From Cycas panzhihuaensis (Eukaryota; Cycadophyta), in the NCBI GenBank assembly GCA_023213395.1, contig CM041465.1:210559741-210623740 (forward strand): a DNA stretch of 64,000 nt. Direction: 5' to 3'. The position numbers and the translations under genes are program-made. Positions 31,197 to 41,370 of this stretch are shown one piece after another. How positions within the stretch are numbered: the stretch's first letter is position 1; every line of letters begins with the position of its first letter. The notes under the pieces are model-generated. The model had not been told where the DNA came from, made no database searches, and saw only the letters and a program-made list of their open reading frames with translations.

Positions 31197-32064
31197 CCCC
31201 CTTCATTTACAATGTTAAGTCGGACACCAAGACCATCTCTAAATTTTACAAACTTTTCTCTACCAAGTGGCTTGGTAAAGATATTTGTTGTTTGTTGCTC
31301 TGTAGGTCGATATTGAAGTGTGATCTCACCACTGTGTACATGCTCCCTGATGAAATGGTGGTGAACTTCAATATGCTTGGTCCGTGCGTGGAAAAGCAGG
31401 ATTCTTAGTTAGCTTGAGGACACTGATTGTCACAATGAAGGGTCGGTCTGCTGCTTTGAAACCCAAGCTCACCAAGAATCCGTCGAGCCGGATAGCCTCA
31501 CAAGTGGCTGACCGGCTTTGTATTCCGCTTCAAGGAGGACAAGGTAACATTTGGTTGCTTCTTGCAACTCCATGAAACAATTCTTTGTACCAAGGGTAAA
31601 ACAAGAACCCGAGGTAGATCTTACGCTATCCGCATCACCTTGTCGAATCAGAGAACCCCTCAAAGTGAAGTTCTCCTTATGTACATACTCAAGTCCAAGC
31701 CGCAATGTTCCTTTGATATACTTGAGTATGCGTCTTCTTTGCATTCGATGTATCGATTGGGTTGAGACATGTAACGAGCAAATCCCAACGACAAATGAAA
31801 TATCCTAGAGTGTTGGTGAGATAAATGAGACTCCCAATCAGCTGCGGTAAAGTGTGGGATCTGGTGCGGCTTCCTCATTGAGAGAAAGCTTGGTGCCGTT
31901 CTCCATGGGTGTAGGCGCCGTCTTGCGATCGTGCACCCTGAATCTCTGCAAGATGTCCCACGAACACTTTGCTTGCCAAATGAAGATATAGCCTGGCTGC
32001 TGTCATACCTCAAAGCCTAGAAAGTAATGGAGAAGTCCAAGATCAGTCATCTCAAAACGTCTCT
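31197..32064 (-). pseudogene. C pol: C-terminal RT and RNase H
   Basis: Minus-strand fragments give YMSQPNRYIE-like residues, ILKYIKGTLRLGLEYVHKEN, STSGSCFTLGTKNCFME and EAEYKAG, in several frames. The nucleotide text aligns easily with G at 51730-52560, but breaks occur where G has CTG or CAG: for example AATCCGTCGAGCCGGATAG here versus AATCTGTCGTAGCCAGATAG in G. Confidence 0.82.
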
Positions 32065-32850
32065 TCAAATCATTTTGTAGAACATTGATGAGCTTAGTGT
32101 CATCACCGTGATCACTAAGTCATCTACATACAAGGCAATATAAGTGACATGGTGATGTTCATGGTTGATGTATAAATTTGGATCAGCTGTGGATCGATGA
32201 AACCCATGACTCGAAAAGTATTCATCGATTTTTGCATACCATGCCCTAGGAGCTTGCTTCACGCCATACAAAGCCTTCTTGAGGCGACATACCAAATGCT
32301 CCTTGCCTTGTTCCTTGTAACTGGGAGGTTGCTCCAAGTATACCTCCTCTTGAAGATCGCCGTTGAGGAAGGCGCTCTTCACGTCCATCGATATCTGACC
32401 CATTTGCATTGTGCGGCTAGGGCCAAGAGAAGTCGATGGTGTTCATATTTGCTCTGGTGCAAAGGTCTCCTCGTAATCAATTCCTTCTTGTTGTTTAAAT
32501 CCCTTTGCTACAAGTCTTGCTTTCGACGCTTGAGTGTCCCATCGAATGGACTTTGGTCTTGTAGACCCATTTACAACCGATTGCTGTTTGTGTGGAGGCA
32601 ATTCGACCAAGTCCCAAGTACCATTCTTATGAATGGATTGAATCTCCTCATCCATGGCGACTTTCCAATTATCACTTTGTGAAGCCTCCGCAAAGGTAGT
32701 AGGCTCATCAATAGAAAGCACTTGACCATAAGTGCAAAGTTTGTTTCTTCTTGGATACTTTGATGGACGTTTCCCTTCAATGATATGACCATCACATGCC
32801 GTTTGAGTGTACCATTTAGGTAACCACGAAATGATGTGGCTTGAACCTCA
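32065..32850 (-). pseudogene. C pol: reverse transcriptase
   Basis: Readable blocks: [78 protein letters not shown] and ALYVDDLVITV with intact YVDD. Between blocks the frame shifts, for instance near 32440 (AGTCGATGG where G has AGTCTGATGG) and 32525 (TTCGACG where G has TTCTGATG). Confidence 0.87.
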
Positions 32851-33990
32851 ATATCTTACGGTCTAAGTGTAGGGGTATCAGAAGATGAAGTGGAAGGTTC
32901 AAGTGGGGCAAATGAGGATGAAGTGGATGGTACAGAAGGTGCAGATGTAGAACATGGTGTGTAAGATTGAGGGGAAGGGAAGTCCTCAACAATCTTTTTC
33001 CCTTTGTCAATGGGGGGTTGGATTGGTGCCATATCCAACTCTTTCTGATCATACTCAACAAAGATTACATCTCTTGAGAGATGTATTTTCCTCCCAACTG
33101 GATCATACAATTTGTAGGCTTTGCTATGGATTGAATATCCTACAAAGATGCATTTAAGACTATGTTTGTCTAACTTAGTTCTTTGTTGATCCGGTATGTG
33201 CATATATGCAAGACACCAATGTCCTTAAGTGGTGATAGTTGGCTTCTTTCGGACCATGCTGCCTCAGGTGTGATAATGTCGACTGCGGCTGTAGGACTTC
33301 GAGTGGCCACATAGGTCTTGTTTGAAATGCTTGACCCGATAAGCTCTTGGAAGCCCTTTTGCATGCATCATTGTTACGGCTTTATTAGCCAATGTTCTAT
33401 TCATCCTTTCGGAGACTCCATTTCTTTGAGGAGTATGAGGAGGCGTGAGTTGTCTCAATTCCATTATCCTTGCAAAATTGGTTGAATTCATTTGAAGTGA
33501 ATTCACCTCCATTATCGACCTTAATGTGCCAATTAAGTAGCGATTCATTTTCTATACGCTTGAACTCTTTGAACTTGGAGAAGGCTTGATTTATGCTTTA
33601 GGAAGTAGACCCGGACTTTGTGAGAGAAGTCATCAATAAAGGATATGTAGTACAATGCTCCTCCAAAGGAGTGGGTGGACATGGGTCCACACAAGTCCGA
33701 GTGAACTAATTGCAAAGGATAAGATGCACGCCATGCTTTGCCTTTAGGAAAAGGCGTAGATGTTGTGTCCCCATTATGCAAGCTTCGCAAAGACATTTTG
33801 AACCATACATCTTTGGAAGCCCATACACCATGCTTTTGTATGTCATCTGCTTGATTGTCTAGGCTTAAATGTCCTAGACGTTGATGCCATAAGCGAATTT
33901 TTGACAAAGATGTGAAACCAGTAAGCGTAATCAAGAGTAATATTATTGGCATCCAACTTGTAAAGGCCTTGATCCTCATAGGCTATAGCT
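32851..33990 (-). pseudogene. C pol: integrase
   Basis: Frames include YPLQLVHSDLCGPMSTHSFG with the first Asp and YYISFIDDFSHKVRVYFLKH (33545-33979), PPHTPQRNGVSERMNRTLAN with the catalytic Glu in NGVSER (33264-33548), and HIPDQQRTKLDKHSLKCIFV to the Ser/Thr/Pro-rich linker (32856-33203). The second catalytic Asp region is damaged at CCATTATCGACC (33500s; G has CCATTATCTGTCC). Confidence 0.87.
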
Positions 33991-34338
33991 ACAATCGATC
34001 ATCTTTGTCACGAATGGTACATTTCCCATTTTGAATAGTAAGCTCATATGTTGCTTGTTCATCCGGCTAAGAGAGCGATTCTTCTCCATAGAAGAAATGA
34101 AATAGGCATCACTATTGGGAAATGATAAGGAAGGATTTTTAGGAGAATGAAAAGGAGTTATCGTGCCTATTCCGAAACCTCGGTTGATTCACCATTTCCA
34201 AAGGTTACTAAATGACCTTTGCCTTCCTTGATGTTGCGTAGGAGTTCTTCACTACCTGTCATGTGTCGAGTAGCACCTGAATCGATAATCCAAGTGTTGT
34301 CAACCTTGGATGATTGGAATGCACAAAGTAGTTTGTCG
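33991..34338 (-). pseudogene. C pol: protease
   Basis: The minus strand reads TWIIDSGATRHMTGSEELL near 34280-34240, the copia protease active site with D-S-G-A intact, then GKGHLVTFGNGES and the LSR(L/M)NKQHM region. Shifts near 34175 and 34020 lie at CCGAAACCTCGG and AATCGATCATC where G has CTG-containing text. Confidence 0.8.
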
Positions 34339-35336
34339 TCATTGGCAACCGATTATAATGGCGTTGGTAGCCATTTCTTTGACCCCCTCCTTGTGGACCT
34401 CCTCGATAGGCACCTCGATTTGGTCGAGGGGAAAGCTAACTCCGATCATTCTTTGGAATCTCTGTTGAAAGCTGTTGGCGTGGGCTGCATCTTTAATACA
34501 ATGGTCGATCTTTGTCTTTGGCCTTGTGGTGATCTCTTGCTTGTTTGCAAGATTTGCTTGCTTCTTTCTTTGGTGCAATGTGGCCGGGAATGCCACAATA
34601 TTGGCAAACGACATTGGTCTTGGAAGATCCAATGTTCATATTTCTAAACCGCTTTGTGAATGCGGTGTTAGATTTTGAGTTGGCTTTGCCTTTCTTTGTG
34701 AAAGCACACGATGTAGATGGTTCTTCATTATCCTTAGCATAAATTTGTTCTTCTTGAAGCAATAAGCTTTCAAGTTGATTGTATCATCCCCTAAGTGAAC
34801 CATCTCGTGTAGTTGATGATATGAAGCCATTGTAGTCCTTTGGTAGTGCTTTTGTGATGGAGGCTACAATTTCATCTCTTGTAATTTGGACTACCCAAAG
34901 TAGTTAATTCATTACAAACCTCCTTAATAGAGGACATGAATGCCGTCATTGGCTTTACAAATTTAATGGAGTACAATTTAGCTTTTATCATCAAAATGCG
35001 AGCTTCATCTCGCCTTTCATACAAAGAGGACGGGGTGTCCCATGCTTCTTTAGAAGATAGTGCGTAAGAAATATTTTGATCTACATGTATGTCCACAACC
35101 ATTCGAATGAATGCCAAAGCAATTTCGTCTTTGGCCTCCCATGCAGCAACAAGCAGAACATCCACAGGTGCAGGTTGTTTATCATTAACCTCAAGTGTAG
35201 GATTGGGGATTCTGCCAGAAACATATCCCGAACTCATTCATTATCAAGAGATTTTTGTGATTCTTTTCCATTCTTGATAGTTAGCTTGTCCTATTAGCCT
35301 TATGGTACAAGCATTTAGCATTTGTATGGCAGCCAT
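34339..35336 (-). pseudogene. C gag
   Basis: ATG at 35336 starts MAAIQMLNACTIRLIGQ, followed by LLIMNEF and GYVSGRIPNPTLEV in shifted frames, DEIALAFIRMVVDIHVDQNI, LSSLYERRDEARILMIKAKL, FVKPMTAFMSSIKEVCNELT. The nucleocapsid trace is VVCQYCGIPGHIAP near 34600, and the Gln/Arg-rich tail is shortened at 34424-34500 relative to G and B. Broken at about 35230, 34885 and 34790. Confidence 0.85.
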
Positions 35337-35635
35337 CTTTCCACTTGAGTAACACTTGAAGCTAGCAGATAACTTGGAAGTCTCAAGAGCTTTGTCGCTT
35401 AAGATCCACCTTCAAACAACACCACTAGTCATGATCTTACAAGAAGATCCAACAACCAATGGGGTGAAGAGAAGTGGAGGACTCTGGCTAATGAGGTGGA
35501 GAACCAAGTTAAATCTAGGACAAGGCAGGTAGGGTTGATCTGCATGGACGTACCATGCTTTCCCTGGGATTCACAGCCCCAATAACACCCTTTTCGAACC
35601 TCCTTTCCTTCAAGCAACCTTAATTGTCGTGCACT

Positions 35636-35647
35636 GACCGTACGGTC
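35636..35647. promoter_or_regulatory. C leader palindrome GACCGTACGGTC
   Basis: Identical to the palindrome at 27506-27517 and about 300 bases upstream of the C gag ATG. Confidence 0.5.
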
Positions 35648-36007
35648 GGTTGGTCCCCTAGGGAATGCACCAAGCTTAAGGTTAATTCAGAGGCAAGGTT
35701 TGAACCTTTTTCGAGCCTCCCCAACAGATTTTTAAGTTCACTTTTAAATAAGTGTGAGTGAATCTTCTTACTTGGATTTTCTTTATGCCTTTTTGGCTTA
35801 CAATGAAAGAGCACAAAAGCAGTAAGTGCTTTAGATCCAAGTATGTATGCTTGAGTACAATGATGAAGTACTTTTGAGTACTAAAACAAAATGTAAGGAA
35901 CCTTTGATGACGATAGATGGGTTCCTTTTAAGCTCCTAACCGATGAAGTGATGAAAATGTACTCAAGAAATTGCTCCAAAGTCCAACACAAGCTCCACAC
36001 AGCAGTT

Positions 36008-36030
36008 GTTGAGACTTAAAATGTCTCAAC
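36008..36030 (-). promoter_or_regulatory. C leader stem-loop
   Basis: Perfect 8-bp arms GTTGAGAC and GTCTCAAC around TTAAAAT; same place as the stem-loops in A (27997), G (56437) and B (39214). Confidence 0.5.
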
Positions 36031-36369
36031 CATCCAACAAAAAACAAGTGATTTTATTACTTTTCTCAATGAGCCTTCTTTTTGAACTGAAGAAGGGCAA
36101 GGTCACCATGCAAGGTGCCAAAAAACTGAGTTTAGGTGATAAGTTTCTTCACCTTTACAATGAAAACATTCCTCTTGATCACAATAATTAAGCCTAATGA
36201 CTGAAAGTGTAAAAAAAAGGCTTAAAGCAGTGAGTACACAAGTACTTTTTGAGAATCAAGAGAGTTAATGTAGAAAAAACTTTAAGTAAGCCCAGCTATT
36301 AGTTGAGAAAATTAAAAAAAACTCTTAAAGTCTTTTAATAGAAATGAGTCTCATGAAAAAAAACATTTT

Positions 36370-37432
36370 GAATTTTCAAATGCTGACTGGGCAGCTCCAA
36401 ATGCTGACTGTGCAGCTTCAAATGATGACTGGGCAGCTTCAAATGCTGACTGGGCAGCCTGAGATGAGCTGGAAATGAAGATGGGACTGCTGAGCTGGCA
36501 GCAGTGAAGAGCTGGCAGCAGTGAAGATGAGCTGGCAGCTGAGCTGGCAGTCTCCTTTGATGAAGATGAGCTGGCAGCTGATGTGGATGAGCTGGCAGCT
36601 GCCTCAAATGCTGACTGGGCAGCAAGTAAGGCTGACTGTGCAGAGGATAGTTGAGCTGGCAGTGAATGATTGGTTTGACAGCTGGCAGGAGGTGCTCACT
36701 GCTGATGACAGCTGGCTGTCTGATGGCAAGTTGAGCTGGAAACTGAGTTGGTAGTGAGCTGGACAGCTAAGATGCTGACTGTGTGCTTAGTTGGCAGTAC
36801 CTTGCTGGTAATGTGTTGATGAGCTGGCCTCAAGAATGCTGACTGTGTAATGGACAGCTGGCAGTAGATGCTCCAAGGAGCTGAGTTGGCAGTCACTGCT
36901 GACTGTACAGCTAGCTGGAATGACAAGATGACAGCTGGCAGGACAGCTAGATGAGCTGGCAGTCCTGCTAGATGAGCTGGCAGAGTGGCTGAGACAGCTG
37001 GCAGCTAGCTGGAAATGAGTGCTGACAGCTGGCAGTAGACAGTCCACTGATGTGGCAACTTCAAATGCTGACTGTGCAATGTTTGAGCTGAGTTGGCAGT
37101 CACTGCTGACTAGACAGTGAGCTGGACAGCAGTGTGACAGCTGGACAGAGAAGAGCACAGTCTTGAAGATGAGCTGGCTGGAATGTGTGCTCAGTTGGCA
37201 GTACGCCTAACTGGCAGCTAGTGATGAGCTGGCCTCAAGCTGAGCTGGAATGACAGCTAGACAGTGATAGAAGACAGCTGGACTGACAGCTAGACAGTCT
37301 TCTGGAAGTGACAGTGGACAGTCACTTGCTTAGGTGGCAACTGAGGATTGACAGTCTCTTGCAATGAGCTGTCAGTAGATGATGATGCTGGACTGCTGAG
37401 CTGGCAGCAGTGAGTAGTGAGCTGATGTGGCA
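36370..37432 (-). repeat. Irregular GCTGACTG / GAGCTGGCAG repeats in the C leader
   Basis: Short words such as GAGCTGGCAG, AAATGCTGACTGGGCAGC and GGACAGCTGG recur dozens of times without fixed spacing. Low-complexity expansion of a 10-20 bp unit. CTG and CAG are intact throughout, unlike the neighbouring pol. Confidence 0.8.
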
Positions 37433-38040
37433 GTCCTTTTAAGTGTTGAGTTGGCAGCCTTCTGAGTGCTGATTTGGCACTTTCAATGAGCTGAGTTGGC
37501 ACAGTCAAGTGCTGAGATGGACAGCCAAGTGAGTGCTGATGTGGCAGCCTTTTAAGTGCTGATTTGGCAGCCTTTTGAGTGCTGATTTGGCACTTTCAAT
37601 GAGCTGAGTTGGCACAGTCAAGTGCTGAGATGGACAGCCAAGTGAGTGCTGATATGGCAGCCTTTTAAGTGCTGATTTGGCAGCCTTTTTGAGTGCTGAT
37701 TTGGCACTTTCAATGAGCTGAGTTGGCACAGTCAAGTGCTGAGATGGACAGCCAAGTGAGTGCTGATGTGGCAGCCTTTTAAGTGCTGATTTGGCAGCCT
37801 TTTGAGTGCTGATTTGGCACTTTCAATGAGCTGAGTTGGCACAGTCAAGTGCTGAGATGGACAGCCAAGTGAGTGCTGATATGGCAGCCTTTTAAGTGCT
37901 GATTTGGCAGCCTTTTTGAGTGCTGATTTGGCACTTTCAATGAGCTGAGTTGGCACAGTCAAGTGCTGAGATGGACAGCCAAGTGAGTGCTGATGTGGCA
38001 GCCTTTTAAGTGCTGATTTGGCAATGTTTGAGCTGAGTTG
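37433..38040 (-). repeat. 113/114-bp tandem array in the C leader
   Basis: The string ACAGTCAAGTGCTGAGATGG starts at 37501, 37614, 37728, 37841 and 37955, giving spacings 113, 114, 113, 114. Odd units carry GCTGATGTGGCAG, even units GCTGATATGGCAG plus an extra T, so the true repeat is a 227-bp dimer present just over twice. Copies are otherwise almost identical. Confidence 0.9.
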
Positions 38041-38290
38041 CTGAGGAGCTGAGCTGGACACTAATCAAAAATCAAGTGCTGAGCTGTCTTAGAGCTGAGC
38101 TGGCACTTTTATGCTAATGCTGGACTGCTGAGCTGGCTGAATGCTGACTGGACCTGCTGATGAGTTGGCAGGAAGCCTGCTGAGCTGGAAATTCTGCTGA
38201 GTGGGCAGTAAGTAGTGAGCCTGATGACTTGGCAGTGTCCAGCCAATGTGACAGAGATAACAAAGAAACTAATATGCTTAAACAGAGACC

Positions 38291-38306
38291 ATTAGCTCTG
38301 ATACCA
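38291..38306 (-). promoter_or_regulatory. C primer binding site
   Basis: The minus strand reads TGGTATCAGAGCTAAT two bases inside the LTR; a perfect match to the usual copia initiator-Met PBS over its first 12 bases. Confidence 0.92.
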
Positions 38307-38308
38307 AA

Positions 38309-38886
38309 TGTTGACAATGGGCATTAGGCCACATTGATCCCAAGATCATAAATATAATCACAATACAATAAATGCATGAAAGCATGAGAGCATAAAAGCA
38401 TAAACTGAAATATAGGAGCAAGAGAAAATGATACCCAATATGTGGAGTTGGAATTGGTCCAACCTCCCAAGTAGAAAATAGCTTGATTAGCAAACTGATA
38501 GCATTACAATACAACTCCAAGTCTCCATATGAGACAATGAGAAGAGGTCTCATTATATAGAGTGAAATGAGAGACCTAAGGCCTTGGATGTTTGACAAGT
38601 GTCAAACATCCAAGATACATCACATGGATCATGAGCAAAAGTGCTTGGATCCTCACCTAAGGCCTTGGATGTTTGACAAGTGTCAAACATCCAAGATACA
38701 TCACTTGGAATATTCAAACAAGTGCATGAGGGTCCATTGACCCTTTGTGACAACGTTGTGTCACTAGAAAGAATGTGGGTGTGCACTTTATCACTTAAGT
38801 GATAAGTCACCCCTAAAGTATAAAGTGCATATATTACATGAAAAATAAATGTACATTCACTTAACATTTAAACATAAGGTTTAACA
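38309..38886 (-). repeat. C 5' LTR
   Basis: Pairs with 30617-31196 and also has the 81-bp duplication (hairpins at 38584-38613 and 38665-38694), so the duplication predates this insertion. Ends TGTTGACAATGGG and GGTTTAACA; TSD TATCC follows. Confidence 0.92.
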
Positions 38887-39213
38887 TATCCCATCGAATA
38901 TTTCTTTTTTAATCGAAGGTTTATTTTGTTAAGTTTGATTTTTAATTGATTTTAATCATATTCCACTTTTTTGTAAGTCAAACTTGACTTTTTTTAATTT
39001 TTTGAGTAAATTAACATATAAAAAGATTTTGCAAGTGTGTTCTTTGACTCAAAAATTAGTGATTTAACTTGATTTTGTACTTTTTTGTAAAAAATTCACA
39101 TTGTACAAGTGATTTTGAGGCTTCTTGTGAGGTGTCCTCTGAGTCTTAGTCATAAAAAAAGGGCTAAAAATCACTATTTTAATACAAAAAAAATCTTTTT
39201 TATTGGAGTGCAT

Positions 39214-39234
39214 TAGGACTATTTTATAGTCCTA
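39214..39234 (+). promoter_or_regulatory. B leader stem-loop
   Basis: Arms TAGGACT and AGTCCTA (extendable by one A-U pair into the loop). It is equivalent in place to the stem-loops of A, C and G but with different paired bases. Confidence 0.5.
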
Positions 39235-39565
39235 GCATTGTGTTGGTGGTGTCATTACTTAGCGCAAGTGACTAAATTATGCATTAAGTGGTTGATTTTG
39301 CACTTAAGGAAGGAACCCACTTCAAGCACTAAAAGCAAGTAGTATCTTTTCATTTGGCACTTTGCATTTTTTTCAGTTTTTAGTGTTTTTTGTTGTTTTG
39401 AAGCATTTTGTATCAAATTTTCAAGCAAGTTGTAAAATAGCATCATCATCATCTATAAGCAATTTATTTTAATCCACTTAAACCATTAAAAATTTGTTTT
39501 AAAATCTTTCTTAGAGAGGCCCGAAAAAGGTTAAAACCTTGCTTCTATATCTTAAGATTGGTGCA

Positions 39566-39577
39566 TCCCGTACGGGA
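39566..39577. promoter_or_regulatory. B leader palindrome TCCCGTACGGGA
   Basis: Perfect 12-nt palindrome about 340 bases upstream of gag. The core CCGTACGG equals that of A and C; the two outer pairs differ on both sides together. Confidence 0.5.
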
Positions 39578-39916
39578 CCAACTAACAATTGAGATCATTT
39601 GAAGGAAAGGAGATTCGAAAAGGGTGTTATTAAAGCTATGAACTCTAGGAAAAACACGGTATGTCTGTGCAGATTAACTGTACCTCACTTGTTCTAAACT
39701 TGATTTTGGCTAATTGTTGGATCTATTTGAAAAATTAGGGTTGGACCAACTCATTGCCTAGCCCTCCACTTCTTAAATAAATTTCTTCAATTGTTGGATC
39801 TCTCTTGTAAGATCAAGACTTTTGGTGTGTTTGTGAGTGGAACTTAAGCACCGAAAAACCTTGAGTTTCCAAGTCATTCTTTAGTTACAAGAACATTTTT
39901 AAACAACTTTAATACA

Positions 39917-40735
39917 ATGGTAGTCATAAACATGGTTAATGCAAGCCACATTAAGTTAACAGGACAAGAATATTTTTAGAAATGGAAGAAACAAGCAAAA
40001 AATTTGCTCATTATGAATGAACTTTGGGCTTATGTATCAAGTAGAGTTAAGAAACCTGTTTCGATTGAAAATCCAACTAATAGAAATATAATTATCCATC
40101 CTAGTCTTGCTTTGGTTGTTGCTTAGGAAGCTAAGCATGAAATAGCCTTAGCACTTATTCATATGATTGTTGATAACGCTGTTGATCATAATATTGTAAA
40201 TGTTGTTTCTTCTAAAGATGCATGAGATGCTTTGCTTGCTTTGTATGAAAGACGATATGATGCTCGCATTGTAAGGACTAAGGCAAAGTTGTTTAAGATT
40301 TATTGAGCCTATGACGGTTTTCTTGTCCTCCATCAAAGAAAACAACAATGACCTAACCACACTGGAAAAACTGGCCTCAAATGTAAACCTTGTCACTAGC
40401 ACGGTTCATGCATTGCCACCAGAGTACAACAACTTCATTTCTTCAATAACACGAGGAGTCACACTTAGCACAATGACTTTCAATCAACTTAAAAGTATTT
40501 TACAATGAGAGGAGCAAATCTACTCTCGTTAGGGTGAACCATCTATTTTAGGAGTATGTTCATGTCCAAGTACAAGGGTAAACAAACTCCCAAACAAACC
40601 TTCAACAAACAGTTTGGGAATTTGAATATTGGCACATCAAAAGCTAATAATATTGTTTGTCATTATTGTGGCAAAAAGGGCCATATTCAACCAAAGTGTC
40701 GAAAGTATCGGTTCAACATACAACAACAACACTAA
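39917..40735 (+). pseudogene. B gag
   Basis: ATG at 39917 begins MVVINMVNASHIKLTGQ, then stops at YF*KW, NLLIMNELWAYVSSRV, HEIALALIHMIVDNAVDHNI, ALYERRYDARIVRTKAKLFK. After a shift near 40305 the frame gives FLSSIKENNNDLTTLEK and PEYNNFISSITRGVTLS. The zinc knuckle is CHYCGKKGHIQPKC at about 40659-40700, followed by a Gln-rich tail with stops. Several stops can be explained by CAA/CAG to TAA/TAG. Confidence 0.88.
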
Positions 40736-41370
40736 CCACAATAGTAGCAACAACCACCACAACAGCAGCAATAGCAACAGCCCCCTCATAGACCAAATCG
40801 AGGAGGTCATAAAAGAAGGGGGGTGTTTAAAGATGACAATCAATGGTACACTAATCAGTTTGCTAATGATGATGACAAATTATTTTGTGCCTATCATACC
40901 ACCAATAGTGATAGCAATTAGATTGTTGATTCAGGAACATCCTATCATATGACTGGTGATGAGGATTTGCTCTATGATGTTAAAGAAATACAAGGGCAAA
41001 CAGTCACATTCAACAACAATGAGACTCTACTAATATTTGGAATAGGCAAAATTGCCTCCTTCCACTCACCAAATCACCTTGCTTCTACATTTCCCACAAG
41101 TGATGTTTACTTGGTACCTTCAATGCATAAAAGCCTACTATCTATGAGCCAATTGAGTAAACAATAGATGAGTATTTTGTTTAAAGGTGGGAAATGCACT
41201 ATTAGTGACAAGAATAATCAAGTGGTTGTAGTTGGTCATGAAGACCATGGACTCTACAAGTTGGATGCTTCAAACATAACACTTGATATTTATCCTACAT
41301 ATGTCTCTCAATCATTGACCAAAGAACAACTTTGGCACAACAGGGTAGATCATTTAAACCTATAAAACAT
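40736..41370 (+). pseudogene. B pol: protease and pre-integrase
   Basis: PHRPNRGGHKRRG-like linker, DDDKLFCAYHTTNSDSN, a stop where Trp is expected, IVDSGTSYHMTGDEDLLYDV (active site D-S-G-T), FHSPNHLASTFPTSDVYLVP, HKSLLSMSQLSKQ then TAG, MSILFKGGKCTISDKNNQVV, EQLWHNRVDHLNL. Stops at 41166 (Gln codon in relatives) and about 41362. Confidence 0.88.

Larger units (their letters stand above)
35337..38290 (-). other. C leader, 3 kb, with repeats and conserved blocks
   Basis: Longest leader in the window and no gene within it. It contains the block shared with A (35429-35617), the palindrome GACCGTACGGTC (35636-35647), the stem-loop (36008-36030), an irregular CTGGCAG-rich stretch (36370-37430) and a regular tandem array (37433-38040). 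The open reading frames here are by-products of repeat text lacking stops. Confidence 0.75.
30617..38886 (-). mobile_element. Element C: Ty1/copia retrotransposon, about 8.3 kb, recent by LTRs
   Basis: LTRs 30617-31196 (580 bp) and 38309-38886 (578 bp) are nearly identical; by eye they differ at only a handful of positions. TSD TATCC is perfect (30612-30616, 38887-38891). PBS (38291-38306) and purine tract are good. The order from the right is a 3-kb leader, gag, protease, integrase, RT, RNase H. LTR identity implies a recent insertion, yet the coding part is full of small indels, which is contradictory. The first bases of the left LTR read TCATTGACA where the right LTR has TGTTGACA. Confidence 0.93.
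38887..39916 (+). other. B leader, last piece
   Basis: AT-rich, no gene. It carries a stem-loop at 39214-39234 (TAGGACT and AGTCCTA arms around ATTTTAT), the 12-nt palindrome TCCCGTACGGGA at 39566-39577, and a degenerate copy of the block seen in A and C (GAAGGAAAGGAGATTCGAAA at 39601), here with stops in the frame. Confidence 0.75.

Noticed and set aside
37433-38040. Possible CRISPR-like array
   Set aside because: Units are contiguous tandem repeats without unique spacers, in a plant retrotransposon.
37290-38061. Minus-strand frames with repeated peptide (AKSALKRLP, HLAVHLST)
   Set aside because: They are the translation of the 113/114-bp tandem array in the C leader; no start context, domain or conservation outside the repeat.
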